Shown in pieces: positions 1 to 5,181 of a stretch of DNA of 5,181 nucleotides. The notes beneath the pieces are model-generated. The model saw nothing but the letters and a program-made list of their open reading frames with translations, ran no database searches and was not told where the DNA came from. A program made the translations under genes and the position numbers. Origin of the DNA: an uncultured Rhodopirellula sp. (lineage in GTDB: Bacteria > Planctomycetota > Planctomycetia > Pirellulales > Pirellulaceae); the NCBI GenBank assembly GCA_913061385.1, contig CAJXTM010000370.1, positions 1 to 5,181 of the forward strand. Reading direction: 5' to 3'. Numbering within the stretch: position 1 is the stretch's first letter; each line of letters starts with the position of its first letter.

Positions 1-46
1 AGATCAGCCTCGGTCTCGTGGGCTCGGAGATGTGTATAAGAGACAG
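1..46 (+). other. Nextera i7-side sequencing adapter (artificial)
   Basis: This is library-construction sequence. Positions 28-46 are the 19-base Tn5 mosaic end AGATGTGTATAAGAGACAG. Positions 13-27 are the Nextera read-2 primer segment GTCTCGTGGGCTCGG. Positions 5-12 (CAGCCTCG) sit where the i7 index belongs and match, from memory, the adapter form of Nextera index N710. Positions 1-4 (AGAT) match the end of P7. The order P7 tail, index, primer site, mosaic end is exact, so natural origin is not credible. Genomic sequence starts at 47. Confidence 0.98.
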
Positions 47-112
47 CTATGGATCCTTCCCGAACTTCGTTTTTTCTGAAATCCGAAATCCATCAAGTTC
101 AAGATCAAAAAA

Positions 113-955
113 ATGCATCTCAGTGTCCCCACTCGTCGGCAGTTTCTGCTCGCTTCCTCCGCTGCGTTAGCCGCAGCCTCGATGCCACGATTCGCAAGTG
201 CGGCAGATGATCACGATTACAAACTTGGTATACAGCTTTATTCGCTACGTGGGTTTGATGTTGACCAGGCGATCAAGCACGCCAGCGATTTGGGCTTCAA
301 GCAGGTCGAGTTTTATGGAGGAATGCTGCCGACGAATGCTTCCATGGAACAAATCAAGAAAACTCGGACAAAGGTGGCTGGCCTTGGTATGTCGATCTCG
401 GCTCACGGGGTCAATCGGCTTACCAAAGATGCGGCGGCCAACCGCAATGTTTTTGAGTTTGCCAAGGCACTTGGGATCCCAACGATCACAGCTGATCCAG
501 ATCCAGATTCGTTCGATAACCTCGATGAACTGGTCAAGGAATTCGATGTTCGTGTGGCCATTCACAACCATGGGCCTGGGCATCGCTACAACAAGGCCGT
601 CGATGTGCTGAACGCAATCGAAGGCCATGATGAGAGAATTGGTGCTTGTGCTGATCTTGGGCATTACATTCGATCAGGCCAGCGAGCGACGGAAGTGATC
701 CGGTTGCTTGAAGGACGACTGTACGGTATTCACCTGAAAGATTTCGCCGAGATGAAAAAGAACACTGAAGGTGTCATTCTCGGCAAAGGTCACTTGGATG
801 TTGAGGGTGTCTTTCTTGCACTCAAAGCTACAGGGTTTCCGGAGAATGGGGCTATCTCGCTTGAGTATGAAGAAAATCCCAAGGACCCGATTGACGATAT
901 TCGGCAATGTTTTGCGATTGCCAATGAAGCGATGAATAAAGTGGCTGGATCGTAA
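113..955 (+). CDS. Tat-exported sugar phosphate isomerase/epimerase-like TIM-barrel protein
   Basis: This is a 280-residue protein of the xylose-isomerase-like TIM-barrel superfamily (AP endonuclease 2 fold), whose members isomerise or epimerise sugars and keto-sugars or cleave keto-glycosides. The N-terminus carries a twin-arginine signal: TRRQFLL at residues 7-13, an Ala-rich hydrophobic stretch to about 23, and a likely cleavage near ASA at 28-30, so the folded protein is probably exported. The barrel starts at KLGIQLYSLR (37-46). Other superfamily landmarks are QVEFYG (64-69), AIHNHG (149-154), CADLGHYIRSG (179-189), GIHLKD (205-210) and ISLEYEEN (248-255). By analogy with ketose 3-epimerases, D181, H207 and E251 are likely metal or catalytic positions; H151/H153 lie near where those epimerases place a metal-binding Glu. 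Length is normal for the planctomycete group. The start at 113 is chosen because it places the RR motif correctly; no clear Shine-Dalgarno precedes it, only an A-run. The gap of 298 bases to the next gene suggests a separate transcript. Substrate is unknown. Confidence 0.92.
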   Translation: MHLSVPTRRQFLLASSAALAAASMPRFASAADDHDYKLGIQLYSLRGFDVDQAIKHASDLGFKQVEFYGGMLPTNASMEQIKKTRTKVAGLGMSISAHGVNRLTKDAAANRNVFEFAKALGIPTITADPDPDSFDNLDELVKEFDVRVAIHNHGPGHRYNKAVDVLNAIEGHDERIGACADLGHYIRSGQRATEVIRLLEGRLYGIHLKDFAEMKKNTEGVILGKGHLDVEGVFLALKATGFPENGAISLEYEENPKDPIDDIRQCFAIANEAMNKVAGS

Positions 956-961
956 ACCGAT

Positions 962-1057
962 CATCTGACCCACCCAGTATCTGACCCACCCAGCATTCGA
1001 GTGTCACAGCATCTGAACGTCACAGCATCTGAACGTGACAGCATTCGAACGCGAGGG
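962..1057. repeat. Six degenerate 16-bp tandem repeat units
   Basis: Six consecutive 16-base units start at 962, 978, 994, 1010, 1026 and 1042. Units 4 and 5 read CATCTGAACGTCACAG and CATCTGAACGTGACAG, one mismatch apart. Units 1 and 2 end in CCCACCCAG and also differ by one base. Units 3 and 6 begin CATTCGA. The last unit is the most decayed (ending GCGAGGG). Sixteen is not a multiple of three, and no credible gene overlaps, so this is a noncoding tandem array beginning six bases after the stop of the TIM-barrel gene. There is no spacer between units, which rules out a CRISPR array. Role unknown: replication slippage relic, a protein-binding array or an mRNA 3' structure are all possible. 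Confidence 0.85.
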
Positions 1058-1090
1058 AGATGATTAAGTTCGGACACGTGGATGCTGTGA
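1020..1090. repeat. Inverted 10-bp repeat matching the tandem unit junction
   Basis: TCACAGCATC at 1020-1029 (also at 1004-1013) spans the junction of two tandem units. Its exact reverse complement, GATGCTGTGA, lies at 1081-1090. In RNA the two arms could form a 10-bp stem closing a 51-nt loop (67 nt if the 1004 copy is used). No T-run follows, so it does not look like an intrinsic terminator. The pairing is seen directly; a function is not shown. Confidence 0.4.
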
Positions 1091-1136
1091 TCGGACAAGG
1101 CTCAAGCGTTCGGGCCATTCGCACAAGGTACTCGTC

Positions 1137-1164
1137 GGGAATGTCGTACAGGGAATGTCGTACA
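1137..1164. repeat. 14-bp perfect tandem duplication
   Basis: GGGAATGTCGTACA occurs twice in direct succession, at 1137-1150 and 1151-1164, and is followed by a further GGG that would begin a third copy. It lies between the 16-bp array and the candidate promoter of the propeller gene. Each copy contains an ATG; the one at 1155 is in frame with the downstream gene and extends its open frame artificially by 33 codons. Unit length and sequence differ from the 16-bp array, so it is a separate event. Confidence 0.85.
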
Positions 1165-1183
1165 GGGGTGGCAAAGCGATTTG

Positions 1184-1211
1184 TTGGCAGTATATAACCC
1201 GCTTGTATTTT
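1184..1211 (+). promoter_or_regulatory. Weak candidate sigma-70-type promoter for the propeller operon
   Basis: TTGGCA at 1184-1189 matches the -35 consensus in five of six positions. After a 16-base spacer, TATTTT at 1206-1211 matches the -10 consensus in four of six. Transcription would begin around 1218, leaving a leader of about 35 bases before the ATG at 1254. Such matches arise by chance, and planctomycete promoters are poorly characterised, so this is only a candidate. It does sit where a promoter is expected, after the 298-base gap and upstream of three closely packed genes. Confidence 0.25.
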
Positions 1212-1253
1212 GCAGTGCTTCCCTTGAGGCTTCTTCCCATCGGTCAACAGAAA

Positions 1254-2507
1254 ATGGTTCGTCAGTCGAGCGTTGTTTTACTTTTGGCGATCTGGTCACA
1301 GTGCATCGCAGCGGAGCATTGGCCTGATTTTCGTGGCCCCACGCTGGACGGTATCACGAACGCGACCGACGTCCCCATTCGCTGGAGCGAGTCAAACAAT
1401 ATCGCTTGGAAAACGGCTGTTCCGGGACGTGGTTGGTCCACACCGGTCATCACCGGCCCACTGTTGTGGATGTCATCTGCTGAACAGGAAGGGCATCAAC
1501 TCTTCGCCATCGCGATTGATTGCAAAACAGGAAAAATCAAACACCGGATCCTGTTGTTCGAAATTCAGAACATGGAGGCATCCAATGCATTGAACAGCTA
1601 TGCATCGCCATCGCCGGTGACAGACGGGCAACACGTCTACTTTTCGTTCGGGACCTATGGGGTAGCGGCCGTCGATGCACGCGATGGCACGAAGGCATGG
1701 TCGCGTCAGGATGTCAATCTTGATCATCAGGAGGGGCCCGGTTCATCGCCTCTGTTATGCAAGAACCGTTTGGTACTTCACTGCGATGGACGAGACCAAC
1801 AGTATGTTCTGGCTCTTGATACAGCGACAGGCAAAACTGTTTGGCGATGCAAACGCTCACTGGACTTGTCGGAAGTGGGTGATTTCGCCCGCAAGGCATT
1901 TACCACGGCATTGTTGGTTCAGCTCAAGGGTCAGGACCGCGTGATCAGCGCCGCAGCGCAGGGATGCTATTGCTACGATCCGGCAACTGGCCGTGAGATC
2001 TGGTCTTTGCGGTACCCCGGGTTCAGCGCGGTTCCACGACCTGTTGCATCCAGTGAAGTTGCTTTCGTGGTAGATGGATTCGCAAATCCCTCCATCACCG
2101 CGGTCGAGCTTGATGGCAAGGGAGACATCACGTTATCGGGCGTCAAATGGGTTTTCCAGAGATCAGGTCCTGCCACCACGTCACCCGTTCGAATCTTCAA
2201 CCAGCTTGTTTTTGTGACTGACAATGGCGTGTTAACCTCGCTTGATGAAGAAACCGGAGAACTGAACTGGAAAAAAAGGATTGGGGGCGATTTCTGTTCG
2301 TCACCCATCGTTGTGGGTGACTTGATCTATTTATTTGATCGAACTGGAGGATCGTCGGTGGTACGCATCGCGGCAAAAGGCGGCGACCCCAAAGTCATTG
2401 CGACGAACCGTTTGGACGAGGGGATGATGGCATCGCCGATCGCAGTAGGCAAAACGCTTTACTTGCGCACCAAGCAGCACCTGTATTGCGTGAGTGAGAA
2501 GAACTGA
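1254..2507 (+). CDS. Secreted PQQ-like beta-propeller repeat protein
   Basis: This 417-residue protein is a PQQ-like (BamB/quinoprotein-type) beta-propeller of the kind abundant in Planctomycetota. Residues 1-20 form a Sec signal peptide: a short VR start, hydrophobic VVLLLAIW, and likely cleavage after CIAA. The mature protein opens with EHWPDFRGPTLDG (21-33), then NNIAWKTAVPGRGWSTPVI (48-66), the standard opening of this planctomycete family. Blade motifs of the type xxDxxTGxxxW recur around D89, D141, D189, D242 and D331; NSYASPSPV (114-122) and GSSPLL (163-168) are also family hallmarks. No CxxCH heme motif is present, so it is not a quinohemoprotein by itself, and PQQ binding is not demonstrated by the fold. 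The ATG at 1254 is preferred to the in-frame ATG at 1155 because it puts the signal peptide at the N-terminus; the earlier start lies in a 14-bp duplication. The stop overlaps the next gene's start by one base, implying cotranscription and probably coupled translation. It may be a scaffold or a dehydrogenase-like partner for the heme protein that follows; this is inference. Confidence 0.92.
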   Translation: MVRQSSVVLLLAIWSQCIAAEHWPDFRGPTLDGITNATDVPIRWSESNNIAWKTAVPGRGWSTPVITGPLLWMSSAEQEGHQLFAIAIDCKTGKIKHRILLFEIQNMEASNALNSYASPSPVTDGQHVYFSFGTYGVAAVDARDGTKAWSRQDVNLDHQEGPGSSPLLCKNRLVLHCDGRDQQYVLALDTATGKTVWRCKRSLDLSEVGDFARKAFTTALLVQLKGQDRVISAAAQGCYCYDPATGREIWSLRYPGFSAVPRPVASSEVAFVVDGFANPSITAVELDGKGDITLSGVKWVFQRSGPATTSPVRIFNQLVFVTDNGVLTSLDEETGELNWKKRIGGDFCSSPIVVGDLIYLFDRTGGSSVVRIAAKGGDPKVIATNRLDEGMMASPIAVGKTLYLRTKQHLYCVSEKN

Positions 2508-4915
2508 TGCCATACTTCAAAATCACTCTGGCATGCCTGCTGCCCCTCATCCTTTCGCTGAATTGCCCGCATGAATGCGTTGCTGGTGGTGAGATACCCA
2601 CGAGTGTTCACGACCTTCTGGATAGTTCCTGCTTGCAATGTCATCAGAAGGGTGGTGACACACCGCTTGATTTATCGACTGTCACATTCACACTGGACGA
2701 TCCGTCAAACTTTCAGGTGTGGGAAGATATCTTCGATCGGTTATCCGCCGGTGACATGCCCCCTGCTACCGAACCCAAGCCATCTGCGGATAAGTTGCAT
2801 GTGGCAATGCAGCAGCTTCAGCATGACCTTCATCAAGCGAGCCTGGCGAGGCAAGATCGACAGGGACGCGTTCCTGCTCGACGACTCACTAATCTCGAAT
2901 ATGCCAATACGATTCGTGACTTGTTGCTAATCAATGATCAGGTTTCTGCAGAACTGCCCGCAGAAAATGATTCAGGACGTTTCGATACCATTGGGGTAAA
3001 CCAAAGGTTGAGTGCAGTCCACATGGCGGCATACATGAAGAGTTCGGATCGAGCAATCGATGCTGCTCTGCGATTCAATGCCAATCCCTATCGCGATTTT
3101 GAAATTGACATTCCGAACAGTCCACGTTTGGCCTATCACGATGGAAAAACCTTCATTGATGGTGGTGGCATCTATCTGCGCCTGGGTAAAGGCGTGGTGC
3201 TGTTCACCGAAAACGACTTCCTGCTACCCTCTCACGCACATGGATTTGATGTACCGATATCAGGAAAATATCGAATCACATTTCGCGCCGATGCCTATCG
3301 GTCGGATTCGCCTGTCGTGATGAAAGTCATCTGCAAAGGGGCTGGAGGCTCGACTCGATTGCTGGCTGCATTTGATGTCGAACCGGGCGATCCGCAGACC
3401 TATGAAATATCGGCGATCCTGCACCCAGGTGATTCTTTTTATCCCGCGTTTGTGATGGGTGACGGAACGGACATGCAGTACATCATGGCCAACGGAATTG
3501 ATGGCTATACAGGAAAGGGCCTGGCAATCCGTTCTTACCGGGTCGAAGGACCACTGATGGATGCTTGGCCACCCCCGAGCGTAACAGAATTGCTACGGGG
3601 AGTGACCATCAAACCATTGGCCAATCAACCGCAGCAGTCCGAGCACTCACCAGCGCATGGCATCGAATTGCCACTGCCGGCCATGCACCATCTCAACACC
3701 ATCATCAGTCGATTTGTACGCCGCGCGTTCCGGCGTCAACCGACCGATGAAGAGCTAAAATCATTCACGATGATCGCGAAGACCGAACTGGATCATGGAG
3801 AAAGTTTTCTGAATGCAGTCCGGGCTTCGCTGCAGTCGGTCATCAGTGCACCGCAGTTCCTGTTGTTCGACTCAGCACCCGATGGTCGGCGCGACTACGC
3901 CCTGGCCAGTCGCCTGTCGTATTTTCTATGGCGAAGCATGCCAGATGAAGAGCTTTTCCAACTGGCTGATCAAGGAAAACTCAGGGACGAATTGATCCTG
4001 CGTGCGCAAGTTGAACGCATGCTGAAGAACCACAAGAGCCGAGCATTTGTGAACGATTTTGTCGGACAGTGGTTGCGTCTGTACAAAATCAATGCCAATA
4101 CGCCGGACCAGCGTTTGTATTGGGAATATGACGAGTTGCTTGGCAACTCGCTTGTACAGGAAACGCAACGATTCCTTGCCGATCTGATGCAGCGGAATTT
4201 ACCAGCGGAGAATATTATTGATTCGGACTTCACGTTCCTCAACCGCCGACTTGCAGAGCATTACGGCATAACGGGGGTGAAGGGTCAACACTTTCGGCGG
4301 GTAAGCCTTCCCACCGACAGCGTGCGTGGCGGTGTATTGACTCACGCGAGCGTCTTGAAGACAACCGCCAATGGATCACTTACCTCACCAGTGATTCGGG
4401 GTAACTTCGTGTTGAGTAATTTCCTGGGGACCCCTCCTGAACCGCCACCACCATCGGCGGGCTCAATTGAGCCCGACACACGGGGAACCAAGACGGTTCG
4501 GCAGCAACTGGCAGCTCATCGTGATGTGGAGTCATGCAATATGTGCCACCGAAAAATCGATCCTCCCGGATTCGCGTTGGAGAGTTTTGATCCAATCGGC
4601 AGATACCGGCATCGTTACCGCGCATTGGTTGATGGCCAAATACGCGAGGTTCTGGAAGTTGACGCGAGTGGCCTGATGCAAGACGGTCAAAGCTTTTCGG
4701 ACATTCGTGATTTCAAGCGACTGCTGATGGACAGGAAAGAATCGTTTGTGCAAAATCTGACTGCGCAGTTGATCGTCTTTTCCACCGGTGGTGAGATTGA
4801 TTTTTCAGACCGGGAGTCAATCCATCAGATCATGAATGCAACACGCGCCAATGATTTTCGGATGCGTGACCTCATCCACGAAATTGTTCAAAGTCGAATC
4901 TTTCGAGAGCTCTAG
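2507..4915 (+). CDS. DUF1592-family planctomycete cytochrome c domain protein
   Basis: This 802-residue exported protein has the domain series known from Planctomycetota. A hydrophobic signal peptide (about 1-26) is followed by a PSCyt1 cytochrome c-like domain with heme motif CLQCH (42-46) and a probable axial Met in GDMPP (M84). PSD3/DUF1587 begins at RRLTNLEYANTIRDLL (125-140) and runs to about 190. Residues about 195-355 are a beta-rich insert without heme motifs that resembles a carbohydrate-binding-type sandwich. Then come PSD5/DUF1595 (about 394-457, FVRRAFRRQPTDEE), PSD4/DUF1592 (464-592, YALASRLSYFLW), PSCyt3/DUF1588 (about 600-705) with RGGVLTH (607-613), GTPPEPPPP (641-649) and a second heme motif CNMCH (677-681) in CNMCHRKIDPPGFALESFD, and PSD2/DUF1585 (719-800). 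The protein appears full length and intact. Its ATG overlaps the propeller stop (TGATG), with only a weak purine-rich GAGAAG before it. It probably binds two c-type hemes outside the cytoplasm. The catalytic role of the family is not established; partnership with the downstream DUF1552 protein is a recurrent pattern. Confidence 0.95.
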   Translation: MPYFKITLACLLPLILSLNCPHECVAGGEIPTSVHDLLDSSCLQCHQKGGDTPLDLSTVTFTLDDPSNFQVWEDIFDRLSAGDMPPATEPKPSADKLHVAMQQLQHDLHQASLARQDRQGRVPARRLTNLEYANTIRDLLLINDQVSAELPAENDSGRFDTIGVNQRLSAVHMAAYMKSSDRAIDAALRFNANPYRDFEIDIPNSPRLAYHDGKTFIDGGGIYLRLGKGVVLFTENDFLLPSHAHGFDVPISGKYRITFRADAYRSDSPVVMKVICKGAGGSTRLLAAFDVEPGDPQTYEISAILHPGDSFYPAFVMGDGTDMQYIMANGIDGYTGKGLAIRSYRVEGPLMDAWPPPSVTELLRGVTIKPLANQPQQSEHSPAHGIELPLPAMHHLNTIISRFVRRAFRRQPTDEELKSFTMIAKTELDHGESFLNAVRASLQSVISAPQFLLFDSAPDGRRDYALASRLSYFLWRSMPDEELFQLADQGKLRDELILRAQVERMLKNHKSRAFVNDFVGQWLRLYKINANTPDQRLYWEYDELLGNSLVQETQRFLADLMQRNLPAENIIDSDFTFLNRRLAEHYGITGVKGQHFRRVSLPTDSVRGGVLTHASVLKTTANGSLTSPVIRGNFVLSNFLGTPPEPPPPSAGSIEPDTRGTKTVRQQLAAHRDVESCNMCHRKIDPPGFALESFDPIGRYRHRYRALVDGQIREVLEVDASGLMQDGQSFSDIRDFKRLLMDRKESFVQNLTAQLIVFSTGGEIDFSDRESIHQIMNATRANDFRMRDLIHEIVQSRIFREL

Positions 4916-4932
4916 AAAAACAGGCATGCAAA

Positions 4933-4936
4933 GAGG
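4933..4936 (+). promoter_or_regulatory. Ribosome-binding site of the DUF1552 gene
   Basis: GAGG within AAGAGGCG lies eight bases before the ATG at 4945. It is the clearest Shine-Dalgarno-like site in the window; the other three genes have weak or no such site. It supports 4945 as the true start and independent ribosome loading after the 29-base gap. Confidence 0.5.
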
Positions 4937-4944
4937 CGAAACAG

Positions 4945-5136
4945 ATGAGCAACACACTTAAACGGCGGACGCTTCTCAAAGCAGCAGGTGTCTCGGTTGC
5001 CATGCCAATGCTGGAGTCGATGGGAACACCCCAGAAGACGAACGCAGAAGAACCTCCAAAACGCATGGTCTGCATTTGCAACACACTGGGCCTGCATCCT
5101 GATTCAATTTGGCCGGACGAACTGGGGCATTCAGAG
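4945..5136 (+). CDS. DUF1552 domain protein, N-terminal fragment (cut by adapter)
   Basis: Only the first 64 codons are biological; the frame continues into the adapter at 5137, adding the artificial tail LSLIHI and a stop at 5155-5157. The real part has a twin-arginine signal: KRRTLLK at residues 6-12, then AAGVSVAMPMLE, and probable cleavage before or near the AEEPPK segment (34-39). PPKRMVCICNTLGLHPD (37-53) matches the usual start of DUF1552 proteins, which follow the Tat signal with a PKR-type strand. Family members are typically some 400-470 residues, so most of the gene is missing. It lies 29 bases downstream of the DUF1592 gene on the same strand, the recurrent arrangement for these two families. 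Function of DUF1552 is unknown; export in folded form, possibly as partner of the heme protein, is inferred. The 64 residues are too few to verify the core domain. Confidence 0.85.
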
Positions 5137-5181
5137 CTGTCTCTTATACACATCTGACGCTGCCGACGACTCCTTACGTGT
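5137..5181 (-). other. Nextera i5-side sequencing adapter (artificial)
   Basis: Positions 5137-5155 are the reverse complement of the Tn5 mosaic end (CTGTCTCTTATACACATCT). Positions 5156-5169 (GACGCTGCCGACGA) are the reverse complement of the Nextera read-1 primer segment. Positions 5170-5177 (CTCCTTAC) fall in the i5 index slot and are the reverse complement of GTAAGGAG, which I recall as index S505. GTGT at 5178-5181 begins the complement of P5. Genomic sequence ends at 5136. Confidence 0.98.

Noticed and set aside
28..46. Natural Tn5/IS50 transposon end
   Set aside because: The mosaic end is the engineered form and is joined to primer and index sequence, so it is library-made. No transposase gene is present.
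962..1057. CRISPR array
   Set aside because: Units are 16 bases, directly adjacent with no unique spacers, and there are no cas genes.
1020..1247. Minus-strand 75-codon open frame in the intergenic region
   Set aside because: It overlaps both repeat arrays, has no recognisable domain and no ribosome-binding site, so a chance frame is more likely.
1155..1253. 33-codon N-terminal extension of the propeller gene
   Set aside because: It has no family similarity, starts inside a 14-bp duplication and would place the signal peptide internally. The ATG at 1254 is the better start.
2555..2566. Lipoprotein cleavage site (LSLNC) in the DUF1592 protein
   Set aside because: Asn before Cys is a poor lipobox, and a normal signal-peptidase site near VAG at residues 25-27 fits better. 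Lipidation cannot be fully excluded.
4916..4944. Terminator between the DUF1592 and DUF1552 genes
   Set aside because: Only a GCATGC palindrome is present, with no stable stem or T-run, and the short gap favours cotranscription.
4872..5153. Minus-strand 93-codon open frame beginning MCIRDS
   Set aside because: Its start and first residues are encoded by the Nextera mosaic end, and the rest runs antisense to the DUF1592 and DUF1552 genes.

Overview
This window is one complete tagmented DNA molecule, not a bare genome slice. Positions 1-46 and 5137-5181 are Illumina Nextera library sequence: Tn5 mosaic ends, primer-site sequence, index barcodes and the first bases of P7/P5. The biological insert is therefore 47-5136. 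Both ends are cut at arbitrary points, and nothing beyond them can be inferred.

The insert looks like a member of the Planctomycetota, possibly a Pirellulales-type lineage, though the order is a guess. The evidence is the gene set. It contains a large secreted protein with the planctomycete-specific cytochrome and associated domains (PSCyt1, PSD3/DUF1587, PSD5/DUF1595, PSD4/DUF1592, PSCyt3/DUF1588, PSD2/DUF1585). It is followed by the start of a DUF1552 protein, preceded by a planctomycete-style PQQ-like beta-propeller, and further upstream there is a Tat-exported TIM-barrel sugar isomerase/epimerase-like protein. Base composition is balanced by eye and ribosome-binding sites are weak, which also fits.

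Layout, all on the + strand: 47-112 is a short leader with nothing recognisable. 113-955 encodes a Tat-signal xylose-isomerase-like TIM-barrel protein. 956-1253 is a 298-base intergenic region holding six degenerate 16-bp tandem units (962-1057), an inverted 10-bp copy of the unit junction (1081-1090), a 14-bp tandem duplication (1137-1164) and a weak candidate promoter (1184-1211). 1254-2507 encodes a secreted PQQ-like beta-propeller. 2507-4915 encodes the multidomain DUF1592-family protein with two c-type heme motifs. 4945-5136 is the first 64 codons of a Tat-signal DUF1552 protein, cut off by the library adapter.

The last three genes look like one operon: the first pair share one base (stop and start overlap), and the second pair are 29 bases apart. 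All four products carry export signals, so the window describes an exported set of proteins. The DUF1592/DUF1552 pairing recurs in planctomycetes but has no settled biochemical function. A role in extracytoplasmic redox chemistry or polysaccharide handling is inference from the heme motifs, the propeller and the sugar-isomerase fold nearby. I found no CRISPR array, tRNA, rRNA, insertion sequence or obvious intrinsic terminator.
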